A stretch of 64,000 bases of DNA. Origin: Monarcha castaneiventris obscurior (lineage: Eukaryota > Chordata > Aves > Passeriformes > Monarchidae). This document shows positions 1 to 12,900 of the stretch, piece by piece (position 1 is the first letter of the stretch; each line of letters begins with the position of its first letter). Both the position numbers and the translations under genes were made by a program. The notes under the pieces are model-generated. The model had not been told where the DNA came from. It was given only the letters and a program-made list of their open reading frames with translations, and ran no database searches. Location of the stretch: contig JAMPIT010000539.1 of assembly GCA_026261815.1 (NCBI GenBank), positions 6,340,501 to 6,404,500 on the forward strand, written 5' to 3'.

Positions 1-1774
1 GTGGGTAGTGGTGAAGCCTGAGAACAGGCTGTTTCCCCCTTCCCCTGTTTGGTCCAGAAGCAGAGGTTTTGAGCAGAGCACTTTGCACAAGTGGGCAGAG
101 CACATACCTAGACTATGAGAGATTAGCATCCAGTTCTTTCTCAGCCTGAGGTGATTCACCCCCCACCAGGCTGTTCCAAACCATGGGTGTTCTAGGAAAA
201 TCTGTCATTTGCACAGCTGGGCTCAGAATCCAGTGAGGAAATACCGGAGTTCATTGCAGTGGGGTCAGGATTAGTGGTAGTGTCACTAAAATATAGCCTA
301 CTACAAGGCTGAGTCAGTAAGAATTTAGTGTTCTTGGATGTGAGGGAGCACTGTTTACGCAGGAAGTCGTGGTATCCACGTCAGTGTCTCCATGTGTTCG
401 TTGTCATGATGTCTGAGCTTTCTGGTAACCTCCCAAGTTTTGGGCTGATCTCGAGGTCTCCAAAGTAAAGCAAATGCAAAGCATATAGCAGCTCTCTGGG
501 TAAGACAAGAAATGTCCCTCCTCAGAAAGAATAATAAAAAATTCTAGATACAAATTTTGATTCTCCTATACTGGAACAAGTTCAGTAGAAGACAGTTTTG
601 TCTTTACTATGTGGTTCAGAGCAACAGATTTGTTACTCAGGTGTCTTTACAAACTTCAAGACACACCAGTAGTCTCCCACATCAGACTAAGTTAAATTGG
701 AAAAAGGAAAGAGAGCAAATACCCTATAAACATTAAGGGTGAAAGGACCTTGATACTTGAAGAGAGATGAACAGGATGTGTAAGGGGTTGCTGCAATCCC
801 CATTGCAAGGGATTTGATAGCGTGTGGCAGAGAGCTGCTGTTTGCTGGGTAGTGTTGGAACTGCTCAAGTTGAAACCATGCCCTCAGTTGTTTGTGTTGA
901 GCACCCTCTCCCCTGAACAGGCAGCAGACGTGCTCTCTTGATAAAGGGGAATCTGGAACCTCTCCCCAGCCTTACAGCCTGGTTCTGAGTGATCTCATTG
1001 TACAGCTCAGTGGCACAAGTGGGATCTGAAAGAATACCACTTATGGCAAGAGTAAAAAACCTTTGTCTTCCAAGGGTTGGAGTCTCTTGGTTAGAGTGGG
1101 GGAAAGGGGATAGAGCACTGTAATTCAGAATCCTAAATCATTCACTTGGCTGCTCTCCTTCAGAGTAGCTCCTTCTCTGCTACATTTTCCCCATCTGTAA
1201 TAACAGACATATGCCTATGCAGGAAACTGATATCTTCAGTTCAATGTCTAGTATAAAATATACAATTTCTAAGAAAGCATCAGAAATCTTTCCAAAAAGA
1301 AATAGCTTTACTTTATGCTAAATTGCAGTGCCTCTTCTGTCATATGATACTGCTTCTCCACCACACCTAAGTTAGCTGAGTCAACAAGCTAAGCACTGCA
1401 CATCCCGGTATTAATTTCAGCAATCTTGACACCTCTGTATCATAGTGTTACACTTCTTAGCTCAGCTGTCAGCATGCAGTGAATGTGGCAGTACTGTCAG
1501 CTCACACAGAATAGGGCTTAGTATCACAAGGAGAGTGTTTGGTACACTCACTCAGAGAAATTTCATTTTCACGTGCTTTCTACATTTACAATAACAGTGG
1601 GCTGGGTTTGCCACTCTTATATGTTAATGTTTAGCGCTAATACTGTGTTAAACAAATATGTGCTTGCTGATTCTTCCTCTCTAAAGAGTCCCTTTGTTTG
1701 ATACAGAACCAGAAAGTCATTCCTTCCATTTCAGAGGAAATATGCATCTACTTATAACCCTTTCAGCTGGGACA
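1..1774. other. unique non-coding DNA, no gene seen
   Basis: AT-rich single-copy sequence. I see no open frame of note, no repeat family and no RNA gene. A short stretch near 1170-1200 (cattttccccatctgtaata) recalls the MIR 3' region but is too short to call. It could be intergenic or intronic, and the sequence cannot decide between these. Confidence 0.6.
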
Positions 1775-1777
1775 CCT

Positions 1778-2060
1778 GTTAGTCTGACCGATGAGACAAT
1801 AAAATCAGACCCAAATGGCTTTATTCAGTAAAGATAAGTAGATAAAATCACAGAAAATAAAGTCACAGTAGAGTAAATTCTTGCTCTGTTCACAGCTGTT
1901 AAATGGAATTGCCTCTCGTGAAAGCCACAGCTGCTCCAGGGGGCTCTGGAGCTGCAGCAAGGCTTGTTCCAGGCTAGGGCTGCCTTCAAAAGTGATCTTA
2001 ATTGGAACATGCACCTAGAACTAGGCCAGGCTCATGCACCTAGAACTAGGCCAGGCTACT
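1778..2060 (-). mobile_element. possible LTR fragment of an endogenous retrovirus (minus strand)
   Basis: Read on the minus strand, this stretch has a GC-richer left part (about 1920-1980) and then several AATAAA-type signals between 1800 and 1865, including one at about 1820, followed by a T-rich end. That is the general layout of U3-R-U5 in avian LTRs. No TG...CA termini or target duplication could be fixed, no tRNA primer site is visible, and no gag, pol or env remnant lies next to it, so at best it is a solo or partial LTR. It may equally be ordinary unique sequence with poly(A)-signal-like words. A consensus-repeat search would decide. Confidence 0.3.
2008..2057. repeat. 25-bp perfect tandem duplication, two copies
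   Basis: Two identical, directly adjacent 25-base units (2008-2032 and 2033-2057), each beginning catgcacctagaactaggcc. Identity of the copies points to a recent slippage or repair event. It lies at one edge of the possible LTR fragment. The two-copy state may be polymorphic. Confidence 0.95.
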
Positions 2061-2439
2061 GAGCGTTGATCAAACCCTTTGGCTGGAAGCTCAGCTGATG
2101 GCTTTGGGTGCAAAGGGCTGTTTGGTGGCGACCGCTGTCTCTCAGGCTGTAGCAGATCTTGTGCAATTTTCTGTATTCTGCCCCTTAGGAGCACCAGCAC
2201 GTTCCCCTGCTACCAGTGAGCAGTGTCCTTACAGTTTGGTAGAGCTTTGCAAAGCAGGCTCTTTGCTTGGAGCATGAGTGCTATTGGCATCTTGTGTCTG
2301 CAGTAATGGCCCCACATCTTTGCAGGTTCAGTCAGTAGTTAGACGTGGATCCAATTCTCCAATTTGTGAGTGTGCTCAGAAGTTAAGCAGGCTTTTTTCC
2401 CCCTGTACTCACTTGGCTTTTACTTTGAAACTCCACCTT
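2061..2439. other. unique non-coding DNA, no gene seen
   Basis: No repeat or coding signal recognised. An open frame of 83 codons begins at 2278 on the plus strand but runs into the MIR-like relic and resembles no family I know. Confidence 0.55.
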
Positions 2440-2545
2440 CAGCTTATGCCACACACAAAAGGACTCCATTTTCCATTTCTAAATGAGAATAATAAACTCC
2501 CTTATCTTGCAGGGAAACTGGGAAAATAAGTTAATTGGTGTATTG
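2440..2545 (+). mobile_element. MIR-like ancient SINE relic
   Basis: The stretch around 2465-2540 (attttccatttctaaatgag, then a run of aataat, then cttatcttgcaggg) follows the order of the MIR 3' half: a 'TTTCCTCATCTGTAAAATG' block, GGATAATAAT, and ACCTACCTCAYAGGG. Divergence is high, as expected for a pre-amniote SINE. MIRs are tRNA-derived, non-autonomous elements mobilised by L2-type machinery and long inactive. The 5' tRNA-like part is not recognisable. The call rests on word order seen by eye, not on an alignment score. Confidence 0.5.
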
Positions 2546-4450
2546 GAAATGGTCTGATACTGCACTGGCAAATACAGAAACACACTGCTTTAGAACTTGG
2601 ACTAAACAGTAGGCAAAAAGGAAGGCTCTAGACCAGTAATGAACAGTGACAGAAGGAGAAATTATTGAATCGTTGCTCATTTAGTGAACGTGATTCCTGC
2701 TGTGCACTGGATGAAATTGGTCCTGTGGGGAAAATAGAAAGACTAGGATAATTCTTACAAGAAGAGGAATGACTTACAGTTGCAAAGAGAAGCTTTTATT
2801 TAGCATTTCCTCACTCTTGAGTGATAAGTGCAGCCATCCAAAAACATTTCTGAAAATGGTGTGTGGGTATTTGATTTGGGTGATTTTCTAGCTTTTGAAA
2901 GAGAATTGAATATAAAGCAATTATCTCCTGAGACATTGTCCTAATACTTGCTGGAGGTGCAAGGTGCTTAAAAGTGCTGAAATGCCTAAATCCACAGAGA
3001 TGTCCCACACTCCAGCTAAGGGAAGCTGCCCAGATGGTGTTTATCACCCTCTGCATGGGTACGTGTTGGGGGAGATAAGAGCTTTGTCATGAGCAAATGG
3101 AGCTTTTAACCTGGTGGATGCAGGAGCCCATAGAGGAAGTCACTAGATCTGGGTGGACATTCAGCAGAGTCCCCATCCTGGTTCTTTCTCACTTTTAGAT
3201 TGGTGCAAACAAGGAATGAAGCTGAAAGACTTCACCATCCTTTGATGAATAAATTGGTTTGTCGAAAGCAGAGTGGATTATAACTTCCTAAATGCCAATG
3301 GATTTTCATAGGGACAGCACAAAGGAGCCTTCTCTTAGATTTCAAACCTTATCCAAAATGTGTTTGCTGAAGTGGATTCATTTGCTAGATTTTTTACAGG
3401 TTAAATTGTTTATTTCCCCTTATTTCATCCTTGGAAAATGCAGTGCTTTGGCTGAAATTCTCTAAAATGCCCACTGTGAAAACTTCAGCCCAAATAGTTA
3501 TAATTGAGATGAATTGTAAACAATTGAATGCAGGATCTTCTAATGAGAGGTATCAAGGAATATTAATAATAGATATTATTTCCAGCCAAGCCTGTAATAA
3601 TACATGATAGGATATTTAAGGTAAAGAGATGCAAGCACAAAGTGAGGCACATGTATGTACTCATCTTTTACATTTTAATGGAACTAATTAATGAGGCTGG
3701 CATGCTTTTGAAAATGCTTTAATTTATTCTTTGATTAAAAAGTAGAAGTCTCTCATTAGTGCAAAAGTATCTTTTCTGAGTTACACTTCTGGAGTGTATA
3801 AAACAGATCAGTGCTGATATAAACTGGGAATTTCAAATTATTGTTTACACTGCATACTATTTCTGCATCATTCATTGTGGATTTACATCATAATTAGTTT
3901 GCTCTGTTTTCCCTGCAGTGAGCTTGACTTGAAATGGGAAACTCCTTTGGATTTAACCATTGCACCTGATTGCTTTTTGACTTTCAGACATTGGCTGTGA
4001 GACATGTATGTTATTTTATTTTTTATTTCTATGAGAAGGAGTTAAAAAAACCCACTCTTTATTTCATTTATCAAATTACTTCTTTTCAGTTTTGCTCAGT
4101 TTTAGGTAAGGTGACCTTTGCATTTGTGGAATGGTATTTTGATTATAAAACACTGCTTTGGCTAGCTCACAGGCTTTTTTGCATGCACCTTAATTATATT
4201 ATTCCCCTGAAGACCTCATTTGGGGAAAAAGGATCTACTGCAGCAGTTTCTCTTTAATATCAGGTTCTGTAATTAGTATCTTCCTTCTACTTACTCACGA
4301 TTTTGATAAAACATTAATTGATATTAAATACCGTGAGTATGTGTGTAGGGCTGGGGGTGTTCCCAGCTGAAGCTGAACCAGGGGATGGCTCTGCAGGGGG
4401 AGTGGAGTTGCACCTTTGGATAAATGTGTGATTCTGATACTTCTCTGTCT
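2546..4450. other. unique AT-rich non-coding DNA
   Basis: No repeat, RNA gene or coding exon recognised. The part from about 3480 to 4320 is markedly AT-rich (many TAAT/ATTA words) and resembles conserved non-coding DNA in texture, but nothing here proves conservation. The longest plus-strand frame (3970-4257) is low in complexity and unlike any family I know. Confidence 0.55.
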
Positions 4451-4490
4451 TGCTTTAATGGATGAAACTCTGCTTTAATGGATGAAACTC
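4451..4490. repeat. 20-bp perfect tandem duplication, two copies
   Basis: The unit tgctttaatggatgaaactc occurs at 4451-4470 and again at 4471-4490 without a mismatch. It lies in otherwise unique sequence. The lack of divergence suggests a recent duplication, possibly polymorphic. Confidence 0.97.
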
Positions 4491-6239
4491 TCCCCAGGCT
4501 AGAGGGTTTATGAGGACTTTACATTGCTAAAACATCCTTGAGCTAAAGCTGGAATCCTGCTAGCTTTGGAGAATTTGATCTAGATAGTAAAAGATGTGAG
4601 TGTGTTACATTAGCACAGAGCAGCCCTGTAGCTCCTGTGCCTGCCCCCTGCCCTTCTGCAGGCTGTCCCTCCCCTGTGGCTGGAGCAGGAATGTCCCTGG
4701 TCCGGGCAGGGCTGTCCCAGCCCTTCTCCTCACCTTTCCCTCACACCTGACACCTGCAGAGCAGCAGGGGAGGGAGGTTGGTGTGCAGGCTGAGGGGTTC
4801 CTGCTCACTGCCAGCTGCCCAGTTCTGCGTGTTGTCCTCTCTTTTATCCGTTGAAGCCAGCAGGGAAGTGAGGAGGAGGAGGAGGATGAGGATGGTGTGG
4901 TGGCTGCTCCAGAGCGCCGAGCTCGGCCTCAGAGCAGCTGCGGCTGCTGACACCCAGCAATGGATTGTTGCTTTCAGGCTGTCCTTTTCCAGCTTTCTGC
5001 TGCAGAAAGTTCAGACTGAAGTGAATTTGCAACCTTCCTCACCCTTAATTACCCCTGTTTTGTGGCTGGGAAGATGATTGCAAGAAAGGGGGAAGATTTT
5101 CCTTCTAGAAAGGCAGGATAAGATCCAGAGCATCTTGTAGGCTGAGTAGAACAGATGGGAAGCATACTGCTTTGCCCTCCTCAGCAGGTTAGAATCTGGT
5201 GGCTTGTGTATGAGATTTAATGTGGATATGAATAAATAATAGAGAGAAGGGAAAGAAATATTTGCTCAAAAAGGAGTTTACAGAATGATATGCTCTACTG
5301 ATAAATCAGTCCAAAAATACCTCCTCGCCAAGACTCATTTTTCAGCTCCTTTGACAGCAGCTAGTGTCCCAATTTGAAAGGCTTTCTGTGGATTTCAATC
5401 CCACTGTTCCTCCCTGTCCCAGCAACGTTATATATCCCAGCTTACTAATGCAGGGCTCTTTCTCACATAAGGAAAATAAATTAGCAATTTAGAAAGGCTG
5501 ACCAGAGACAACTCATCAAAGAGGAGTCCAGAGCTGTGTGAGTGGCAGCACTATCTTACAAATTCTATAAATACTGGTGTCACCCCATGCACATCTTCCT
5601 TGGATTTTGCATTTATTTCTCCCTATATTATACACCAACATGGGTAGCAAAATATGAAAAAGAGGAGACAGCCGAGATTAGGGGCTGGAAACATTTTCAC
5701 AGCAGATCTTGTCAGCTTTCCAGCACACTCTGACTTATCGAGATCCAAACACTCACAGCTGGTGCATATTTTAATGCCAAATGACTGGCATGGCTGAAAT
5801 TGGAATTCACAGTCTCTCAATGCACCGTACTAGTGCATTTAGTCAGCACATTGCTTTTGTGTGACTCTTTTAAAGTTAAGTTACATTTCAATGAGGGTAT
5901 TTTTATGGAGGCACTGTGAACTTGCACGGAAGAGTGTGCAGCTTGGTGTGCCAAGTGGTTCTATGTCTGATTAAAATTAGAAGTAAAACAACATGAAAAA
6001 CCCTTCTAATTTACTGCCCTAAAATTGTCAATTAGAGCAGTGCCAAGCAGTCTGGCAAGAGCTCCAGTTCTTCCAAAAAGCAGAAGAGCAGTGCCAACTC
6101 TGAAGCAAAGGAAAGTGGAGGAAATATTTGTCAACTCTATCCAATAACTGGTCACGTAATAATTGGGCAGTAAATTCTCCAACCTGAGTTGTTTGGCTGA
6201 TGGCTGGAACAATGCCTGTTTGGGGGGTGAGGAAAATTG
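4491..6239. other. unique non-coding DNA with a GC-richer patch
   Basis: Positions about 4615-4990 are GC-richer than the surroundings and hold several overlapping open frames of 60-100 codons on both strands. They differ in every frame, resemble no known protein and simply reflect fewer AT-rich stop codons. A short GAG-type triplet run lies at about 4868-4893. The remainder to 6239 is AT-rich with nothing recognised. Confidence 0.55.
4868..4893. repeat. short imperfect GAG triplet run
   Basis: About eight GAG/GAT-type triplets in a row (gaggaggaggaggaggatga). It is short and imperfect, probably a minor microsatellite. Confidence 0.8.
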
Positions 6240-6360
6240 GGGTTTACTTAAAGGTTTTTTGGGTTTTGTCTTTTTCGTCCTTTTATTTTTTTGTGGGGGT
6301 TTTTTTGGTTTTGGTTTTTTTTAGTTTGGTTTCATTTTGAGGGGTTTTTTAGTTTTTAAA
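6240..6360. repeat. T/G-rich low-complexity tract
   Basis: About 120 bases made almost wholly of T and G on the plus strand, with runs of 5-8 T separated by 1-5 G. It has no fixed period. It lies about 250 bases before the CR1 copy at 6612 and may be a degraded poly(T)/G-rich simple repeat. The strand bias could favour unusual DNA structure. Confidence 0.85.
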
Positions 6361-6611
6361 TCTTTTCATCAGTGCATTCTTTTTCATTGGAATTGTGAGA
6401 GATTGCTGTGTAACTCTGCACTGAGATGAATGTTCTACATTGCCGTGTTTCCTGAGCAGCTCAGTAAATAATGTTGCATTGTCTATGAAATTCGAAATAA
6501 CCATCAATTTCTCACATTGACACTAGAGAAAAGGTTTTGGGATAAGCTGCTTTGGCAGGGTGATAGCTGCTGTATATCCATCCTCTGAAATTCAGTGGCC
6601 AGAAACATAAA

Positions 6612-6945
6612 TTGTGGCCTCCCAGTACCTGAAGGGAGGCTACAAGAAAGATGGAAAGGGACTATTTACAAAACATGAAGCAACAGGACGAGGGGGAACA
6701 GCTTCAGACTGAGCAGAGAGTAGGTTTAGATGGGATATTAAGAGAGAAGTATTTTCTGTGAGGGTGGCGAGGCCCTGGCACAGGTTGCCCAGAGAAGCTG
6801 TGGCTGCCCCATCCCTGGAAATGTTCAAGGCCAGGCTGGATGGAGCTCTGAGCAACCTGGGATAGTGGAAGGTGTCCACTGCGAGAGGGCTGGAACAAGG
6901 TGGTCTTTAAGGTCCCTTCCAATGCAAACTTTTCTACAATTCCAT
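6612..6945 (+). mobile_element. CR1 non-LTR retrotransposon, 5'-truncated 3' end
   Basis: CR1 is the main avian LINE. It copies itself by target-primed reverse transcription, and most copies are 5'-truncated, as here. From 6623 the plus strand reads QYLKGGYKKDGKGLFT, the segment after the reverse transcriptase domain in CR1 ORF2. Further on comes the conserved 3' block (caggttgcccagagaagctg at about 6781) and a frame containing PSLEMFKARLDGALSNL. The end has the usual ggtcccttccaatgcaaac followed by a decayed octamer tail near 6930-6945. The copy is only the last third of a kilobase, lacks the endonuclease and polymerase parts and cannot move. The tail is degraded, so it is not very young. 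Confidence 0.92.
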
Positions 6946-9900
6946 TATTTCCCTTTTAGGAAGCGCATTCCAGGTCTGAAAGACCTTTCCTTGACTTTGG
7001 GCCCCTGAACATGGACAAGAGTCCCACTCTGGGGTCCTGGTCCATGGTCTAAGGGATCCTGAAGCACAGCTCTGGAGATTGTCAGCTGTAGGGGGCTCCT
7101 TTGGGATCACCCTCCTAACAGTATTGCTGGAAAGGGTTGTTCCATGCAGTGCTGTGGTGTTTGGAGGGAGGCTTTCACAGATTTAGAAGGTCCCGGACAC
7201 TGTCTAAATTATTCTGAAGTTATGGAGCAACTCAGATTGTGTTCATTAACATTCTTGCTAGACTATGAAATGAATCCAATTCAATTCAGTGGAAGCAAGA
7301 TCCCAATATGAGAGATACTTTTGAACTCTCTAAATCTACGAGAGTTTTCTTCATGTGTTCCATATGTTTGCAAACAATTATCACGCTTGAATAATTTGAC
7401 ACAGAAGGTGGCAACAGATTATTACTTCCATTATGCCCCAGATTGTGTAGAACTTTATTTTTTGACCTGCTATATTTGCTTTTTTTTAGTTTTTTAAGTT
7501 TTATTTCAAATCCTAGATTTCAGTTTCTCTTAATGACTACAATAGATTCAGGCTTTAAGGATGAACAAAACAAAATACAGTGCAAGTACCAATGTTAAAA
7601 ATTGGTTAATGAGCCATCCTAGCAAAAAAAATTGGGGGTGGGGGAGGTGCGTGGAACCACAATACAGAAGGTAAATTATGAAGAGCAGAGTTAAGTCTGG
7701 GCAGTTATTGAAGAACATGTGGAAAAGAAAATAGGCAACAGGTGGCACAGGACACAAAGAGGAGCAACAGAGGTATCTGGGCCAATGCTCTCACATGCTG
7801 TGCTGAACAGGGGGAATTATCCCTGGCATTAACTTCTTTCCCTTCCCGTGTAAATCTGTGCTAGGAAAGAAAAAGATGTTTGAAAGAGGGACAGGGAGAT
7901 ATGGTAAAACTCTGAAGAGTAAGTGGGAAGTAGAGACAAAGGGAAAGGACTTCAACTTGTCTCACAATAGTAATGGGGGTTTGTTTTGGTTTGTGAGTTT
8001 GGGTTTTTTTCTGGGGGGCTGGTCTGAGAAAATGAGACCCAGAGAAGCTGGCATTTGTGCCTGCTCTGTGTCAAGAGCTCTTGCCTCAGGAACTAGTGAG
8101 GTTCAAAGCTGGGACCTCAGCACAGCCTGAAGTCTGACTACTTGTAAAGGAAAACCAACCACAGTGTCCAGTTTTCTCTCCTTGAGGTTCAGTGTGTGTG
8201 CACCTCACAGAGGTCTTAAGAGGAGTTTCACTACCTTAAAGAAGCAAGATCAGAATGTGTATTTTACTGTTATTTTCAAACGTGATACATATGGCATAGG
8301 GAAATGGCAGTGCTGCAGTATGGGGTACGTAGCCTCTGTTGCAGGTTTGGATTGGTGCCTCCCAGTCTTATGGGACAATTTGCTAAGGTATGAAATTGTG
8401 TGGAGAAAACAATTAATTACTTTGCACCCAGTAGTTGTAGCAAAGTTATCACAAAGGCATCTTTGGCACTCCAGAAAAGCTGAAGCAGCACAAGGACTGA
8501 ATTGTCCCTGTTGTCCACTTGCAGCCTGAATGCTTTGCCTCTTGCAAGTCCCATCCTGCATGAGTGCAGAAAGAATTATTTATGTTCCAAAGGCCAAGCC
8601 CCTACTAAATAGTCTGGGACAGCTGCATGTTTTGGTACCAAGTTCAGTGGGAGCAGGATTAAGGGCATGATGGGTCAATAAAAAGCTTTTGGCTTAAACA
8701 TTTGCATTTTACTCTTTATTACAGATTCATGTTGCCTTCTCAAGCCCCCCCCACTCCCATTCCTGCATCAGTTCAAAGACAGAATATGTGCCAACTGCAG
8801 TTCTTTATATGTCTCTGGAATTGCAGATATTTAATGAGTTTTAACATAATTTATTACCAGTAGAGAGCAGTCTGAGATTAGAATTAATATCAGACATTGC
8901 ATGAAGAAAATACCATGGTTGAGCCATCCATACAATACATATTGCAGAATTAAACTTATTAATTTTTAAGCATACATCAGATGTATTCGTAAAAGTAGCT
9001 TATTTTTGCCAATTTGGTCTTTAAAGAGCAAGCATTTGAAAAATTTGTATATAACATAAAGTGAAGGAAGAAATGATAGTGTTCTTTACAGTTTGAATTT
9101 TGAAGGTGTGACTGGACGTAACATTTCTGTCTTTGCCTTACCTTGTTTAAAAGCAGATCTGTTGTAAACAGTATTTGTGGTTCATGGTTTTCCTTAGTTT
9201 CTGAGCTTGAAACTTTCCTTGATGAAGTGTGTAGAGCATTATGTTGTTGCCTTCATTTCAATTTTCTTACATTGTTTTTAATAGTTTTCAAGTTCCAAAC
9301 AAAAAGTCTGTTTTTCATCAGTAGCATCCTACAGAGTGTTTCATTCATACTGCTGAAAGATGTAAGAAATCAGAATCATTGCCAAAATCAATAAACTGAA
9401 TTATTGACTTTCAATCCTGTCCTGTTTAGAAGGCATTAATCTACATGCTAAATCATGTCATCCTTGCAATTCTATACATCTTGCAGTTTTCATCATTTTT
9501 TGGACTATGCCTTCTGGTTACACTACTTTTTTTTGTTGTTGTCATTTGGGGTTTTTTGGGGATTTTTTTTGTACTCTAAGGGCCTGTCTTCAAATCCTGT
9601 CTTGTCTTATTGTTTCACGCTATAAGATAGTCAATGCTCTAATTTTACTGCGTTATCCACCAAACATATGAGGTTGTTAAAGGTAGATCTCCAAAATCTC
9701 TAACTCCTGAACTGAGTTTTTCTGGAGACAGGAGCAGCAGTGTACCTAGCCATATCCAGAGAAAGATCTGCTTGTGATCACGCCTCGGTGCCTGGAACTG
9801 GATCTAAACAGATTTGGGTTTATTTTTGTTTGATTTTTTTTTCTTAGGTTCCCACTCTCTTAAGATTGGACCTCACTTCCTGTGCACTTTTCTTGTGGTT

Positions 9901-12900
9901 GCATGGATGGACATCTTGTGGCAGATGGGGAAGAGCTCTCCTGCTCTCTCCCATGAATCATGGGCATGGAAGTGCAGGGCTCTGCTTTACCCACCTGCTC
10001 CCTGCACAGGGCAGAGCAAGCCCATGAAGCTCAAGTGCAGCTCAGTCTTTTCACATAAGCCTCATACATGTTCAAAACAGAAATCAGTGCATGACTGAGG
10101 GGTTCCTGTGTGGATGGTCAGGTGGTTCAGCAGAAGAGAGCGTGTAGGAGCAGAGCTGAATTCAGTGCCAACACCTGTCTCTGGAGAGATGAAAGAGTAG
10201 GTGTGTCCTGTGTACAGTCATTAGTGTAGGAACAAAGAAGCGTGACCCATCCCTCCAAATGTCTAATCCAAGTCAGCTCCTTTCATCACAGCCTTTTAAG
10301 AGCTCTCCAACAAAGTTCAGCTTGCTTTCAACTCCACCAGACATCAACAGGCCCATGTGGGTCTGCAGGAATCTTTCTAGGCATTAAACTTACTGATAAC
10401 ACAACTTCTTTTACATGGAATCATTTAGTCCTTAAAGCCGTGGGAGGTGTGTATGGCCTGATGAGGAGCCCTGCACAGCTGTGTTTGCAAGACTTTGTGG
10501 GATTAAAGTGAGGTCAGCACGTTTTATTCACAGACTTGGTGATGTTGAAGTGGTAAGGGAAATCAATCCCAAATAAGAGTTTGATTTGTGCTTTGGTTGT
10601 CTATAGAACCCCAGTGCATCAGTTTGAGGAACAGCATAGGTTAGAGATGTGTTGACCTGTATTATTCACTTACTTTTGCAGGCTTCCAGTAAGCCCACTT
10701 GGGAAGTGGCTTAATTTCAAGGGGGTAATGAAGAGAAGTTTTAAAAGAGCACAGTTATAATGAAAAGAGAACACAAAAATTAAAGGATCTAACCTGGCTT
10801 TGGTTTCAGGTTGAATCAGAATTCGACATTTATCCCCACCATCATTTTTTACTTTATTACTGTATACCAAGGATGTACAGTGCTTGGTTTTTTGTCTGTG
10901 TTAAATTGATACAAACTTGAGGTGGCAAGACCTTTTTGTCTTACTGCCAAAAGTTCTCGTGAGGCAGAGATACACTAAAAATTTTATATGTATTAACTGT
11001 GTCCATAATTTTGCACTATCGTGCTTATTAGCCTTTAGTCAGAAACTGGTTTCACCACAGTTCAAACATTTGGTTTTTTACAGAATGTGCTTGGTATGCC
11101 ATTTTTAAAAATTTATAACAGAGGATTAAATAGATAACCACCAACCATTTGACTCCAGAACTCTTGTTTATATATATTAGTAGGTTTTCCTATTTGAGTG
11201 ATATAAATAGCCAAGGCAGAGACCCAGCTTGCAGGAGCCTATCTGGGTCTTTATCACTGAACAGAAGCTGTCACTTCATGGGTGCGGTTCACTTGTTTCT
11301 TTCATGTATTTCTTGCTCCAGCGTCAGCCAAGCCTCATCCCATGAGAACTTGTGGTTGCTGTTTTTCTCAGTGCTTCCTTATCTCAGGTTCCAGGGTTGG
11401 CTTTTTTTAGCTCTCTTGTTGTGTTGCAATCTCTCCACAGACTCCCTGAAATACAGTGCAATAGGGCAGTTGGCGGGCATTGTTTGACTCGGATACGTTT
11501 TACCTCTCTGGTTTTGTGAGGGAATTGATAATTAAAGATGAGAGGCTTATTGCTGCAGCATAATGTAGGAATACTTTGGAATCAGAAGGCAAGCATCACA
11601 GCGCTCAAGAGGAAATGAAAGTTCAATAATGTCCACATTATTAATCACTTGCATTGTTTCTCTCTGTGACAAAAACAATCTGTATTTTCTACAGCTCTGC
11701 ATGCATATTCACATTAAAAAAAATAAATGCATCCTTTTAACAGCTTCCTCTTAATGGCACTGTTAGGAATTCCTGTATAGGAATTTCATTTGAGGAAAAA
11801 ATACTTATATCTAAATTCTCCAGCAATAAAATGAGAGTATCTATTTGAAAAGATTTGCCTAAATGTTATATGTAATCGGTAGAATATAAATTCTTGGAGA
11901 TAGAAATTGCCTTTTATTCTGTAGTAGTAAGGTACCTAGAACAATAGTGTCATTGTAAGTGACTGTAGTTGAATAGGTATTGAAAACTAATATTTCAACA
12001 GCCACAGTACTCAAAATGTGTTTTGAAAGATGATATATAACAGCTCTATTGCAAGTCTGTAGTTGGTAAACAATATAAAAATAAAAAACATGACACTTCT
12101 CTTGCCTCTCCTGTGCCCACATAGTCAAAGAAAACATAAAACCCTAAACCTAGGGAAAACAGCGTTACACAATATTCTGCTAACAAGAAATAGTGTGTAG
12201 TAACTTGGCTTTATCCTTGTGTATGCGCATCTTAATCCAGCCCTCAGTTAAGGCTGAATGTGACACTTCCTCACTTGTAAAACAGCACTGAAGTGTGTTT
12301 AGCATAGTTTTATTTTAAATATGGGCTATAAACAGTGCATGTAAACCCCAGGGTGGCTGCAGAAATTGCTCTTCAGGGGGCTGGATAGCAGAAAGAGTTT
12401 AGGGATGGGGCAGTGGACCGGGATGTCCACCCCCTGCTCAGGGACGTGCCTGTGGCTGAAGGCAGTCAGCTCCTCTGCTGCCTGTGCCCCTTTGGGGTCA
12501 GCATCTCCTTTGCAGGTCACTAACATGCAGCTGGGAGGAAAGCAGAGGTGGAAGGGGAAGGCAGGGATGAGGTTTCACCGTGGTGCATGCTCCTTTTCCC
12601 CTCTGTACCCACCTGAACAGTGTGAGCAGAGGCATTGGCTATCTTGAGAGATCGTGTCAGGGCTGAGCAGAAGCACAGCTGCTCCATGCAGCCTGCTCAT
12701 CCGGCAGCATGGAGAAAATCCAGGAAGGAACACATGCTGGATTTATTGTAGCAGTTCCCCCACTTCCCTTCTGTAATATCTGTCCTTGTCAACGATGGCC
12801 AGCCCCTTTCATGGGCAATTGGCCTCAAGGGAGCTGCTTGTCTCTGGGGAATTGCATCTGTTTCCTTCATCTCTCTCCAACTCACACTCATCCATTTGCA

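Noticed and set aside
1165..1215. Possible MIR 3' fragment (cattttccccatctgtaata)
   Set aside because: Only one block matches and the neighbouring MIR blocks are absent.
8164..8529. Plus-strand 121-codon frame
   Set aside because: It starts at GTG rather than ATG and matches no family; a vertebrate ribosome would not be expected to use it.
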